A stretch of 64,000 nucleotides of DNA from Madurella fahalii (taxonomy: Eukaryota > Ascomycota > Sordariomycetes > Sordariales). The notes beneath the pieces were generated by a model. The model searched no databases, was not told the origin of the DNA, and saw only the letters and a program-made list of their open reading frames with translations. Below are positions 21,265-32,996 of the stretch, piece after piece (within the stretch, counting starts at the first letter, position 1; each line of letters opens with the position of its first letter). The translations under genes were made by a program, and so were the position numbers. The stretch lies in the NCBI GenBank assembly GCA_029876055.1, contig CM056874.1, positions 8,804,001 to 8,868,000 on the forward strand, read 5' to 3'.

Positions 21265-22563
21265 TACCTTTTTCTCATATGTTTCCTCCCACTTCCTGTC
21301 ATCTTTGTTGTATCCCTTATTTTTTTTTTTTGCCAGGGGCGGTGCGGGGCCAGAATCTGGATGGCGGGGCAGCATCGTGTCTCGGTCTCTGCTCGAGTTC
21401 AGGATGCTATCTGGACGAGAGAGTTATAGAGCGGTAACAATTGCGAGCTCGGCGTCAACTGCCGCGACCGGCATCACTGCTAATAGTTTTGACGGCATGC
21501 AATACCACCTCCCCACGCGCTGTGGTCCCGCGGCCAATGTAGGTCGGATCACGCGCCAGGCGATAGATACAGAGCTGCATGCTTTCATCTGCACTGATGT
21601 CCCGCCCGAATTGCTGGGCACGCCTTCTACCGTGTGCGAGCATGTCAGGACCAGGCTGTACGCTCTCAATCAGCCCACAATGCCCTCATGATGCTTCTCG
21701 ACATCCCGGCCATCCAGTCGCTCGGGCGTCCCAGTCCAACCCTGCGGGTCCTTGCGGGATATTGGTCGCATCTGGAGCCTGCTCTGCTCGCATCGACCTT
21801 TTTTTTTCTCACCGGCTTTGAACCCCCGTTTCTAGACCATGGATAAAAGAAGACTCTGATTCTCACCTGACGAGGAGCTCGTTGTGATATCCGTCTCGAG
21901 CGGATACTGACGGGCTTGCGCTCGACTGCTGATTGGTGCGGATAAAAGACTGGATAAAATGCCACTGCCAGAGGCTTCGTGGGGTTTGGGGCGGGCGGTA
22001 GCTGCACGACAAGCTCTTCGGGAAGCCGGCCGCAGACGGACCTTCACCACCAAAAACCATAGCGTAATCGGCCCTCGGGACTAGGCCAGCACGCCCCTGG
22101 TTCTGGGCCGCAGTGGAGAGTCGTGGCGGGGGTGCCACCGATCTGAACCAGCTCTGGGCCGACCCTCTGAATCCTGGATGGGGAACGCAACAATACCGGA
22201 GTAGGCAGCGCGTCACAGCGGAAGCTCCCCGCACCCCGTCCAAGCTCCTCCTCCTCGTGTAAGATGAGGAGGGGGCCAGTCCCTTTTCTGCCATGGCTGA
22301 GCTGTGTCTGGGCAGAGCTCCCCTGGCTCTGAGAGCTTGTGTATCTCCGAGAAACGGTGCTCAGTCGGGATCAAGGAATCCGTATTTAAGCCCATCTCTC
22401 TTCGTCGCCTCTCCCATTCTTTCTCATCTCTCTCCTCGACGAGCCTCTTTAGTTTGTCAAAGCAACCCAAGTGCTGATCCTCGTCCATCGCTCACCTTGT
22501 GCCATTGTGAGGTCATCGTCTCCTGTTGTTACGCATCTTTCACTCAACTACAACACCGACGCA
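21265..22563. other. Upstream region of xylitol dehydrogenase
   Basis: About 1.3 kb. GTGGGG at 21979-21984 and GCGGGG at 22126-22131 match the SYGGRG pattern of the carbon repressor CreA. I did not find a GGCTAR site for XlnR-type activators by eye. Near 22383 a TATTTAA element is followed by a CT-rich stretch, which looks like a core promoter for the next gene. No gene is supported here. Confidence 0.45.
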
Positions 22564-23778
22564 ATGGCGAACTCTTCGGTAGGTCCCACCGCCTGGACGA
22601 ATTTTACTACATCTTAAAAGAGAACTAACATGTCGAGTCAGAACCTCTCCTTCGTCCTGCATAGACCCAACCACGTCTCCTTCGAAGAGCGGCCCGTCCC
22701 CGAGCTCGCCTCGCCGCACGATGTCCTCGTAGCAGTCAACTACACGGGCATCTGCGGCTCTGACGTGCACTACTGGGTGCACGGCGCCATCGGCCACTTC
22801 GTGGTCAAGGACCCGATGGTGCTGGGCCACGAGTCGGCCGGCACCGTCGTCGAGGTCGGGTCCGCCGTGACCACGCTGAAGAAGGGCGACCGCATCGCGC
22901 TGGAGCCGGGCTACCCCTGCCGCCGGTGCGGCGACTGCCTCTCGGGTCACTACAACCTCTGCCACAAGATGGTCTTCGCCGCGACCCCGCCGTATGACGG
23001 CACGCTGACGGGCTTCTGGGTGGCCCCATTTGACTTTTGCTACAAGCTGCCCGACAACGTGTCGCTGCAGGAGGGCGCGCTGATCGAGCCGCTCGCCGTG
23101 GCCGTGCACATCGTCCGGCAGGCGCGGGTGCAGCCTGGCCAGAGCGTGGTGGTGATGGGCGCGGGGCCCGTGGGCCTGCTGTGCGGCGCCGTGGCCGCGG
23201 CGTTTGGCGCCACCAAGGTGGTGTCGGTGGACATCGTCCAGGCCAAGCTCGACTTTGCGCGCGGCTTCGCGGCAACCCACACGTACCTCTCGCAGAGGGT
23301 GTCGCCCGAGGAGAACGCGCGCAACCTGATCGCCGCGGCCGACCTCGGCCCCGGCGCCGACGTCGTTATCGACGCCTCGGGCGCCGAGCCCTCCATCCAG
23401 GCGTCGCTGCACGTCGTCCGCATGGGCGGCACCTACGTCCAGGGCGGAATGGGCAAGGCCGACATCACCTTCCCCATCATGGCCCTCTGCCTCAAGGAGG
23501 TCACGGCAAAGGGCTCGTTCCGCTACGGCAGCGGGGACTACAAGCTCGCCATCGAACTGGTTGCCGCCGGCAAGGTCAACGTCAAGAAGTTGATCAATGG
23601 CGTGGTGGCCTTCAAGGATGCCGAGGAGGCATTCAAGAAGGTAAAAGAGGGCCAGGTCATTAAGATCCTCATTGCCGGGCCGAACGAGAAGGTCGAGAGT
23701 GGGCTTAATACCGATGTCGATGAGGCCAAGTCGAAGGAGGCGCAGGCGGCTGGTAGTACTGCTGGTGGTTGCTGTTAA
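22564..23778 (+). CDS. NAD-dependent xylitol dehydrogenase (medium-chain zinc ADH family)
   Basis: I read a five-codon first exon (22564-22578, MANSS), a 63-base intron (22579-22641, CTAAC branch point, CAG end) and a long exon to 23778, giving 383 residues. The spliced N-terminus fits the Neurospora xylitol dehydrogenase pattern SSNLSFVL. The ATG at 22630 would lie inside that intron but would give almost the same protein. Seen motifs are GICGSDVHYW with the catalytic-zinc Cys, GHE, the four-cysteine structural zinc loop (CRRCGDCLSGHYNLC), GAGPVGLL and an Asp in VSVDIV that favours NAD over NADP. The enzyme oxidises xylitol to D-xylulose in pentose catabolism. Sorbitol and L-arabinitol dehydrogenases are close relatives. 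It is tail-to-tail with the beta-mannosidase. Confidence 0.92.
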
Positions 23779-23977
23779 GAGGAAACAAAAAGCGCATATA
23801 ATTTCTGTGTGTACAGTTTTGGCTGGGTTTGCAAGCGGCGTTTTTTACGGGTGCATGGGCGGGTCTTGCTGCGCCTCCCCCCTTTTTTGGGTTTGTCATG
23901 AATCTATTGGCGTCTCAGTGTATACAGGGAATCTATAATGAATTGGAACAATAGGAGACTTTGAAAAGAAAACGAAA

Positions 23978-26590
23978 TCACAGCATGCCCAGGTACCGCG
24001 TCTCGATCTTGGTTGCCGCGCTCGCCCCCCTGACGCCGATTGCCACCACCTCGCCCGGCACGATATCCACCAGGTTGTCGTCGAACTTGACCGCGTCGTC
24101 CTCACACTCGAGCGCCACGCCCTTGACCGGCACCTCGGCGCTGATCTCGACGGCCGTGGCGTCGGCGTTGAGCCGTGCCTTGAGCTGCTTCGGCTTCTGC
24201 AGGTGCACGTACTTGAGCGGCTCGGGCCAGTTGACGTAGCGCGCGATCTGTTCGCCGTCGGCCCGGATCAGGTACGCGGCGACGACGATGCGCCCTTCTT
24301 CGCCGGCGTCCTTCTTCCGCACAGGCACGTCCAGCGCCGCGATCTCGGTGGACCGGTTCTCGGGCAGCAGCTGCTTCGCCGATACCGTCTCGGAGAACGT
24401 CTCCTCGCCCGTCTCCACGTCCCACGCCTTGAGCACGCAGTCCACCGTCAGGTCCTTCAGCGTCAGGTTGCTGCCCCAGACCTCGATCTGCGTCTTGACA
24501 TCGATATTGACGCGCGTGTACTTGTCGCGCGGGTGCAGGTGGGTGCGGCGGGTGATACCGATGCTGACGGGCGCCATCTCGCGTTTGACGGTGAAGTAGG
24601 CCAGCTTGGGGCGCAGGTAGTAGTCGGCGATGCTCCAGCTCGTGACGGGCCAGCAGTCGTTGGTCTGCCAGACGAGCGCGCCGCCGCAGTACTCGCGGCC
24701 GGGCCCCCTCCACTGCCTCTTCCAGAGGCGGTACGCCGAGGCGAGGCACTCGCCCTGCATCAGCTGCGTGCAGTAGACAAAGTGCTCGAGCGGGTCGGGC
24801 GCGTACCGGAGGTTCTCCACCAGGTACAGCGCGATGCGCCGCTCGTGGCCCTCGGCCTTGTTGTGGAAGTCGACCGTCGACGACTGCGGGTACCGGTCCG
24901 GGTCGTCTTTGCCCAGAGGCAGATAGGCGTCGATCGTCTTGACCGACGGGAACGCCTGCATGCCGAACTCCGACACGAAGCGTCCGACGAGCTTGTCAAA
25001 GTTTTGCCACTTCTCCTGCGTGCCGTGCCACACGTTCCACTGGTGGATGTCGCCCACGGTCGCGTCGTGCGTGTCGCGGCCGGCCCCCCACGGCGAGCCC
25101 GGGTGGTAGAAGGTGTTGCGGACCAGGTCGGCGCACGCGTCGGCGAGCACCTTCTCGTAGATGTAGCGGGCCGGGAAATCCGTCTTGAGCCAGCTCTCGG
25201 CGTCCTTGTTCTCGTAGTCGTACGTCAGGCCGGCCGACTCCTGGTACTGGTAGTCCTCATTGTTGCCGGCCCAGATGACGATGGACGGGTGGTGGCGCAG
25301 CAGCCTGACGTTCTCGCGCGCCTCGCGGTCGATCGACTTGAGCAGCGCTGGCCAAGCGGGGTAGTTTCCGCAGCCAAACATGAAATCCTGCCACACGAGG
25401 ATGCCGAGCTCATCGCAGGCGTCGTAGAAGGCCTGCTCCTCGTAGATGCCGCCGCCCCAGACGCGGATCATAAACTGGTTGCCACCGGCCACCAGCTTAA
25501 CCCAGTCAAAGTACCTTTCGCGGCTTATGCGCGGGATGAAATTGTCGGCGGGGATCCAGTCGCTGCCACCACAGTAGACCGGGATGTTGTTGACCTCGAA
25601 AAAGAAGCTCGTGCCGGGCTGTTCCTTCAGGGGGCGCTGGATGAGTTCGGCCCTGCGCAGGCCGATCCTCTTGGACACGATGTCGATCTCGTCGTCTCCG
25701 TTGAGCAGGGTGGCCTTGACGTCGTAAAGGGGCTGCTTGCCGTAGCGAATGGGGTACCACAGCTCGGGCTTCTGGATGTTGAACGACACAGTGACGGCGC
25801 CCGAGGCACTGCTCGTCGTCTCGGACGCGACCTGCTTGCCGCCCAAGGAGATGTCGAACCGCACCTTGTCCGCCTTCCCCTCGACCTCTGCCGTCACCTT
25901 GACATCGGCCGAACTCAGCGACTTGTCGACAACCGTCTGGGCGCTGACATCGGCGATCCGCGACTCATAAATCTCAAGGTTGATAGGTCTCCAGGGACCG
26001 CAGGTAAGAAGAGTTGGACCCCAGTCCCAACCCTACAATTACACAGTCAGTATTGCCTTCAGCCGAGGAGGGGTTGGGGAACGCACAAAGTGATACTGCG
26101 CTTTCCGGACCGCCAGCCGGGCGTTGTCGCCGTTCCAGCACCCCCACTTATGCTCGGGGTACTTCTCCACGAGCTTCCACCCCCGGAGATAGGCGCTGTC
26201 AAACGTAATGACCAGCTCGTTTTCTTCTTTCAGGACCGAGGTCACGTCGACCCGCTCGGGGATGAACATGTTCTCGGTCTCGAGGATTGTGGTGCCATTG
26301 AGGACGACGGTCGCATACGTATCGAGGCCATCAAAGGCCAGGACCGCCTTGGCACCCGCAGGCACGGTTTCGGCCTTGAAGCTAGTCTTGTAGGTCCATT
26401 GCGCTTCGCCAACCCACTGGACGTCAAGCTCGTTCTTGCCGATGAAGGGGTCCGGAATCAGGCCATGGTGCATCAGATCGAGGTGGACATTGGTAGGAAA
26501 CTGGCTGACGGGCAGGAACTTGGCGTCTTCCTTGTCGGCCTGCTTGAACTGCCAGTTCTTGTCGACGGGGATCACGACGCGCGGTGCCAT
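23978..26590 (-). CDS. Beta-mannosidase, glycoside hydrolase family 2 (intracellular B type)
   Basis: Two exons (26590-26087, 26032-23978) give 852 residues with no signal peptide, as in the intracellular B-type fungal beta-mannosidases. The 54-base intron ends TTGTAG, and the second exon opens with the conserved GWDWGP. GH2 layout is clear: sugar-binding N-domain, Ig-like domain, then a TIM barrel. The acid/base Glu is read in GNNEDYQYQ (about residue 427) and the nucleophile Glu in VSEFGMQAFP (about 523). The enzyme releases terminal beta-mannose from manno-oligosaccharides. Its stop is 199 bases from that of xylitol dehydrogenase. Both serve hemicellulose-derived sugars, and I recall the same adjacency in N. 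crassa. Confidence 0.94.
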
Positions 26591-27709
26591 GGTGGGGTGA
26601 GGGGACGATGAGGGGCAGGTTTGGCGGGGTGTTGCTCGGCTCCTTTGCTGGGTGAGGGAACGGGCCCCTCGAGTCTTACAGAGGAAGACGGGTTTGGACG
26701 AGGACAATGCCTTGTCTGAGCAAGCACGACTTATTTAACATCGCCGTCTCACCGATTCATCACCGGGAGCTCGAGCTACCGCCCACTTCATGACCGCGGG
26801 GGAAGACACCCCGAGGTGATGCCAATGCCGGCGGTCCCTGGGGGTGCTCCACCGGGCCCTGCGGGTTATACCAGATTCCAAAGATCCCCAGGGTCTGCTG
26901 CATCTTCTCCAACGGCACGGCGATTGCCGTCAGGCGGAGTGCCTGAAATTGACCGCCGATAGGTCCCATTTGTCCTATTTGAGCGCTGAGACTGTGTCTT
27001 GATCGCCCGGGCTCCCATCGTATTGCCAGCCAGATTCCAGCAATCCCTTCCAAAACGTCCCTCATGCTGAACCGGAACACCTACATGGTCTCGAGTACGA
27101 TGTTCACTGCCCGGCTCGGGCAGCTGATAGTCGATCCCGCCGTGCTCGCGCGGGTGCTGGACCGCGGAGGGGGGCTCTCCGGGACCTATTCCGGCTAAAT
27201 CGAAGCTCCCCACGCGCGGCTCTTGCACCTCTCGCGGCACGCGCCTGGCAGCCCGGACGGGCATGCTCCAGCCTCTTGCATCATTTCCCTGTCGTCATAC
27301 ACCGGGACGGGAGCCGCAGAGATGCGTCGTCCGACCGGGCCGGTGGTAGGCGGCTTGTGAGTGCTCCACCCAAATGCCGATCCCACCTACGATATCAGAC
27401 AACACCCGACATCGAGATCCCGCTCGGACCTGATCAAGAAAGTAGTAGCTCATTATGCGACTGGCCGAAAGCAGCTGTCTAAACCCTGGCTCTCTCTCTC
27501 CCTCTCCCAACTCCATGCGATAACCCGTGCAAGAAATAGTACGCTGCCAAGTCCCGTAACACAGCGGATGCATCAAACCTAGGAGCCGGCGCTGTGAGCC
27601 ACATATCCTCCTCATTATGCCCCCAGCGGCCCAGCCGATCCACGAAGAAATGAAATCTGGTATCATTCAGCCCAAAACAGCGCGTCCCCTCTTGGCACCG
27701 CTTGACGCA
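26591..27709. other. Intergenic region between beta-mannosidase and RAB4-like gene
   Basis: About 1.1 kb between the beta-mannosidase start and the RAB4-like stop. Several short open frames occur but none has a recognisable domain or splice pattern. Confidence 0.55.
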
Positions 27710-28900
27710 TCAACAACACCCCCTGTTCCTCCTCCTGTTCGTCAACGAAAACACCTCCTCCCACTCCCTCAGCCCGCCGCCCTGCCCCGCCCTCTTCGGC
27801 CTCCTCCTCCTCCTCCCGCCCAGCCCCACCTCGTCGGCCGTGATGGTACTCTTGATACTCCCGCCGTCGCTCGCCCCGGCATTCCACATGGCGCCCGCGT
27901 CCCCGTACTGGATCCCGCTCATCGGATCGTCCGGATCGATCTCGCCCAGCTCGATCTTTGTCAGGATCATCCTCGCCAGCCTCCCAAACACCTCGTCCAC
28001 CCCTTCCCCGCTGAAGGCGCTCACCTCCATGGCCACGGGGATGTTCACGCCGCTCGCCCACCGGCTCGCCTCGACGGCCGACACCTCCCTCCCGTCGGGC
28101 GCCACCGTCGCCTTCAGCTGGGACCCCAAGCCCGGGTGGATGGTCGAGGTGGACGAGTACGACGAGGGGACGGGGGTGCTGGCGTACGACGGCACCGACG
28201 AGGAGCCGATGCTGCTCGGGGTCGGGGGCGGGAGGAGGCTGGTGTCGACGAGGGGGTCGCCGGCGAGGTCCAGCTTGTTGCCGACGACGACGAGGGAGAG
28301 GTTGGGCGAGGCGAGGGCGCGCGCGTCGTTGAGGAACGGCTGCAGGCCGTTGAACGACGTGCGCGACGTGATGTCGTAGATGAGGATCGCGCCCGCCGCC
28401 CCGCGGTAGTACGACCGCGAGACGGACCGGAACCGCTCCGTCCCTGCTGTGTCCCAGAGCTTTTTACAAATGGGAAAAGGAGAGTCAGTCGCTGGAAGGG
28501 TGAGGGGGAGGGGGAGGTTGTTGGTTTGCGTAGTGCAGAATATCCTCTTACCTGTAGCTTTATCCGTTTCCGTCGCGCCCCGGTGCCGACTTTGATGATC
28601 TTGCTCGCGAACTCAACCCCGATTGTCTGCGATGAGAGGACTCGCCACTCATTCTTGACGAAGCGGTGCAGGAGACAGGATCTGTGGACGGCCCGTCAGT
28701 CGGGCAATCGCCCTTGGGGCTTGGGAAATATGACACCCGACTTACTTCCCCGTCCCGCTTGGTCCTAGCAATATGATCTTTGCTAGGTAGTCGTACATGC
28801 TACCCAGCTCCTGGTCGCGCGCCGTGCTGGTGCTGTCCTCGCTCGTGGCCGAGGACCGCCGCGGGCGCGTCATGCCCGGCAACTCGATGTAGCTGCTCAT
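27710..28900 (-). CDS. RAB4-like small GTPase with enlarged C-terminal part
   Basis: Three exons (28900-28746, 28681-28552, 28459-27710) give 344 residues. After about 36 residues comes YDYLAKIILLGPSGTGKSCLL, the RAB4 start. Its P-loop, GPSGTGKS, lacks the usual acidic residue after the first Gly. Switch II is WDTAGTERFRS, with NKLDL later and GCC at the end for geranylgeranylation. Between the NKLD motif and the last G motif is an insert of about 60 residues rich in Ser and Pro. A second low-complexity extension with a run of arginines precedes the tail. RAB4 proteins act in recycling from early endosomes. A normal RAB is about 210 residues, so the insertions are unusual but look intact. Confidence 0.88.
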
Positions 28901-29525
28901 GCGTCCGCAGTGCTTGAGAGGCAGCTGAGGGGGAAAGTGTGTGGCTGGATTTGTTGCGCGCTGTCGGTGCGGTTAAGCCGCTGCTTGGCCCCAAATGACA
29001 CGGAGGTCTAGCGTGGGCTGTTCTGTACAAGGGATCTACTGGGTTTCTAGCGTGTCGCGTGTAACGGTGAAGATAGACTTGAAGCTTGAGGCTGCTGTTC
29101 CAGGCGGTCGCGGTGGGAAAATGAGGGTCCCGCGTGCTAATCGGGGGCCCCTGCAGCGCATGACAGGGAGCACGACACTCGCAGAACGCTGACATCAAAT
29201 GTGGGGCGCCGGGAACTGTCGCAGCCACGGGCCAACCAACAATGCGCCGCGTCTTCGGAGGGCAGTTCGGCAAGTGCCGCTGCGATACCATACTGTACAG
29301 TACTAAAGTACTAGCACTCTGCAATCGGGGGCCGGGTTTTACTGGCGAACCGAGGTATGCCCCCCTGCACTTCCCCATATTTTCGGCTGCGGAACTCCAC
29401 GACACCAGGACCCGGAGGTTGACTAGACCAACCATGATGCCGTCTGACGGCCATATCACTTGACTGCCGGCTTGTGATTTTATTTGTCTGACTACAGCTT
29501 CCAATTCCACCATCGTCTATTCGAA
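28901..29525. other. Divergent promoter region of RAB4-like and HSD10-like genes
   Basis: About 620 bases between two start codons facing apart. No gene or repeat is seen. Confidence 0.6.
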
Positions 29526-30446
29526 ATGAAGATTTCAGGGCGGACATTTGTCGTCTCAGGCGGGTAAGCCCACCCATAATCACATGCCAACAATCCCCTG
29601 CACCGCCCTGCCATGCTGACTGACGGACATAGCGCATCGGGTCTTGGCCGCGCCTGCGTCCGCGATATCGTGGCCAACGGTGGCAACGCGGCCGTTTTGG
29701 ACATGAACGAGGAGTTGGGAGCCGCCCTGGCCAAGGAACTCGGCTCATCGGTCCAGTTCTTCGTCTGCGACGTCGCCGACACAGACAACATCGCCGCCGT
29801 CGTCAAGGCCACGGTCGAGTGGGTGAAGGAGACTGGCAAGCCGCTGGGCGGCATCATCCCGGCTGCTGGAGTCGGTCGGCCAGGCCTAGTATGTCCCCGC
29901 CTACCCCCCCCCCCCCCCCCCGGTGGACGGTCAACTAACGCCGCCGCCCAGATCATCGACAAATCCCTCCGCCCGGTCTCCCTCGAAGCAGTTGACTTCG
30001 TCCTCTCCATCAACCTGCGCGGCACGCTTGATCTGGTCCGACAAGTTCTCCCGCATCTAGCAGCGGTCGAACCCTCAGGGCCCGATGGCGAGCGCGGCGT
30101 CATCGTCATGGTGGCCAGCTCGGCCGCCTTCGAGGGCCAGATGGGCCAAGTCGCCTATGCGGCGAGCAAGGGCGCCGTGGCGGCCATGACACTGCCCATG
30201 GCGCGGGACCTGTCGCGCTTCGGCATCCGCGTCGTCACCATTGCCCCGAGCATGTTCGACTCGGCCATGACGGCTGTCATGTCGGACAAGGTGCGCAAGG
30301 GCCTGCAGAAGGCCATGGAGTTCCCCGCGCGTGCGGGCCAGCCCGAGGAGTTTTCGTCGTTGGTCAAGCAGGCGATTGAGAATGCCATGTTGAACGGCGT
30401 GGTGATTCGGCTGGATGGAGCTACTCGCATGCCGAGTAAACTGTAG
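29526..30446 (+). CDS. HSD10-like short-chain dehydrogenase (3-hydroxyacyl-CoA dehydrogenase type 2)
   Basis: Three exons (29526-29563, 29633-29888, 29952-30446) give 262 residues, the size of HSD17B10. The first intron splits the cofactor motif SGGASGLG. CDVAD contacts the adenine, and the catalytic Ser lies in MVASSAAFEG. The active-site YxxxK is read as YAASK. The family oxidises 2-methyl-3-hydroxybutyryl-CoA and related substrates in mitochondria, but other short-chain dehydrogenases share these motifs. The second intron holds 18 consecutive cytosines; it lacks stops, so retention would keep the frame and add 21 residues. Confidence 0.85.
29904..29921 (+). repeat. Poly-C tract in an intron
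   Basis: Eighteen consecutive C residues lie inside the second intron of the HSD10-like gene. It may be length-variable. Confidence 0.9.
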
Positions 30447-31187
30447 AGAGTTGGTTAAGACGTATCAAGATTCAAAACCCAAATCTTTCATTTGCGATGT
30501 GAAAGTGTTCTGGAGGCTACCTAGTTTTTCCGAACTTCCTGTTAGTATTGAAGAGCCAGTTCATGATCCTGGGACCTCTTCTGGACCTGAAGGAGCCTAA
30601 ACATAGCTTTGGACGGGAAAAATAAAGGACGCAGTAGACGGAAGGGAGAGCAGGCGAGAATGGGGGAGAAAGAAGGAAGAACCCAAAGGAGACAAGAACA
30701 TGGGAGGGAAGCATTCAAAATCGAAGGGATGGGAACTCATGTGAGGGCAAAGTAATTACAATGGAACTATTCTACCATCCCGAAGTGGCGTTTTCTTATC
30801 TTCGGTTATGAATCCTATAAACAACACAGTGTACTCTCGAAGAGCTGGCATCCGTACAACACAACCCATATGCAACCGCCGTGCTATCTCCTTGCCCTGA
30901 AATAACCGATAATCAAACGGAGCTCCTAGCCTCCCGAATCCTTTCCTACGCACTGATAAATATGCGGGCTCAAGAGATAACACGGCACTGCCGTGGGCTA
31001 TTAGTTCTTAATTGGGTTAGACGGGCCAATGCGGGTTACAGACGGGGATACTTACAGTCGAGGCTGGCCATCAAGAGTGCCATCGGCCTCGCCGCGTAGC
31101 GAATTCCGCGCGGCCATTGTTAAAACGCCAACCGCACCGCGTGGCCGGTGCCTAGCCTAGTCAAGCTTGTTCGTCGACGTCATCTGC
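30447..31187. other. Convergent intergenic region
   Basis: About 740 bases between the 3' ends of the HSD10-like and dsRBD-like genes. I see no gene, RNA or repeat. Confidence 0.6.
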
Positions 31188-32671
31188 TCAATGAAGGTGA
31201 GAATGGGCGCGCCGGCGAGACGCAGGGACCCAGGACTCGCCTTTAGGCCTCAGCGATGCATCACTACGGCGTCCACCCCCATTGTAATAGTCGCCGACGA
31301 GGCTTTCGTCACGGCGGCCGCCCCCGTCATAATAATCGCCCGTAAGGGCATCAGCCGGGCGACCACTTCCATCATAATGATCACCGGTGACGCTGGAGCG
31401 GCGGGCCGGCGACGCGGCCCGGCTTCTCTCTGACGACCGCTCACGGTAGCGGCGCGGGGTATGGCGGCGGGCCGAGGGAGAGCGCGAGCGGACCCGGCGA
31501 CGGCGCCGTTTCGGCCCGGCAAGGCGAGCGCCGACGGCCAGACCTTCGAGAAAGGCGCGGGCAGCCTCGGAGTTATCCGCCATTCCGCTGGGCTGAGGGA
31601 TGCCCATGGCTTTCCGCACCTGATCCACCAGATTGGCCGGCTCTCGACCGCGCTTAGCATCGCGGTTGCGGCTTGGGATGGTGTTGGCACCGCTGTTGCC
31701 GGCATCGCCGACATCTCTCATGATTGTATCCACCTCTTGCTTCGCTACAAGGCCGCTTTGGCTGGCCCCAGAGGCGCGGCTTTGATTGCCCGGGCCCTCA
31801 GATTCCCGCTTCACGACCCGCGTCTCGTCGTCGAAATGGCTACCCCAGGTCCAAATAGCACTGACGGCCTTCTCAGCAACCGCAATCTTTGCCGCTACAG
31901 GGTTATCAAACAACTTGTTGCTTCTGATCAGGCGATTCCGGAGCCTGACGTTGCAGGTGAACCTGCCGTCAGGCAATTTCATCTCCTGCCATTCCGGATT
32001 AAAGCCACGGCGCTGGCACTCCCCAGACAGGATCTGCATCGGGCTAGGACGATGAGAGGAGGTGGCAATGCCCATTATGGCAGGCGTTGCCTGAGTCTGC
32101 ATGCGCGCCGCGGCCGGGATGGAATAGCTGGCCGGGATCGGCGTCATCATGGTGTCAAAGCCCCCTAAGCCGTTAGGGCTAGGATAGTAATCACCGCCCG
32201 TGAAGGGTGCGGACCAACCGGCACTGCTGCCGGAATGGGCGGCATTGGCCTTCTTCTGGTCCAGGTTCAGCATTGCCTGCCTGAAGCGGTCTTGAGGAGT
32301 ACCCTGCTGGGGGATAGGACCGGATGAGGAGAGACGACGGCGACGGCTCGATGATTCGACGAGCCAACCGTTGGAGGGGACGACAATGCTCGAGGAATCG
32401 GTCTCGTGAAGGGCACGCGGGAACGGTCTGGCGGGCGACGAGTCGATCTCGCCTCGCTCCTCTTTGAGAACAATGGTTAGGGACGAAGATTCACGGCGGC
32501 GTGATGTAGAACGAACTGGAATCAGCCTCGGTCGAGCTGTGGAAGCGGGATCGGACGGGCAGCCTGAAAGGAGCTGTGGTCAAAGTCAGTCGGAGGCGGC
32601 AATGGAAGCGAATAATTCGTGGTAGTGCTCTGCTTACCATCAGGCTCCTGCTTCACGCCGGGGCTGCTCAT
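31188..32671 (-). CDS. dsRNA-binding-like domain protein with RS region and C-terminal repeats
   Basis: Two exons (32671-32638, 32563-31188) give 469 residues. The first intron starts GTAAGC and ends TTTCAG. A block near residues 220-290 (from MQILSGECQRRGF to AVSAIWTW) has the alpha-beta-beta-beta-alpha look of a double-stranded-RNA-binding fold. The next part is charged, then arginine/serine-rich (RRRRRVRSRSPSARR). Near the C-terminus are about three or four degenerate copies of a unit like GDYYDGGGRRDES. The layout suggests a nuclear RNA-binding protein, but no family name is certain. Confidence 0.8.
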
Positions 32672-32996
32672 TGCGTGATTCTTGTGGAGGCCAAGAAGAC
32701 TGAAGATGGGAACCTCATCAACTCGAAGATCGGGTCCCGGTCGCTATTTGGGAAAAGCACGGTTACTGTGGGATGGGGCCTCGAGAAAGGAAGGCACCAC
32801 GCGACTACAGATAACCTTCCGGTTCTAAGTTTGTGAGGACGCGTTCTGAGGACGCGTTGCGCGACTTCACAGCAACTTCTCACACCTGGAGTGCTGCAGT
32901 GTGCACCGTGATTGGCACGGTGGTGATTACAGCAAACTCTAGCAGACTCTAGCAAACTCTATTTCACCCTGGACATCGCAAGGAGAGCATGGCATC
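32672..32996. other. Intergenic region with short tandem repeat
   Basis: About 325 bases. Near 32932-32962 a ten-base unit close to CAAACTCTAG occurs about three times. No gene is seen. Confidence 0.6.

Noticed and set aside
21233..21691. 152-codon frame overlapping the 3' end of the tRNA
   Set aside because: It starts inside the tRNA gene and shows no recognised domain.
24203..26611. 802-codon plus-strand frame opposite beta-mannosidase
   Set aside because: It lies antisense over both exons of a clear GH2 gene and its intron, with no domain of its own.
27617..28768. 383-codon plus-strand frame opposite the RAB4-like gene
   Set aside because: Antisense shadow of a spliced GTPase; composition is Pro/Arg-rich low complexity.
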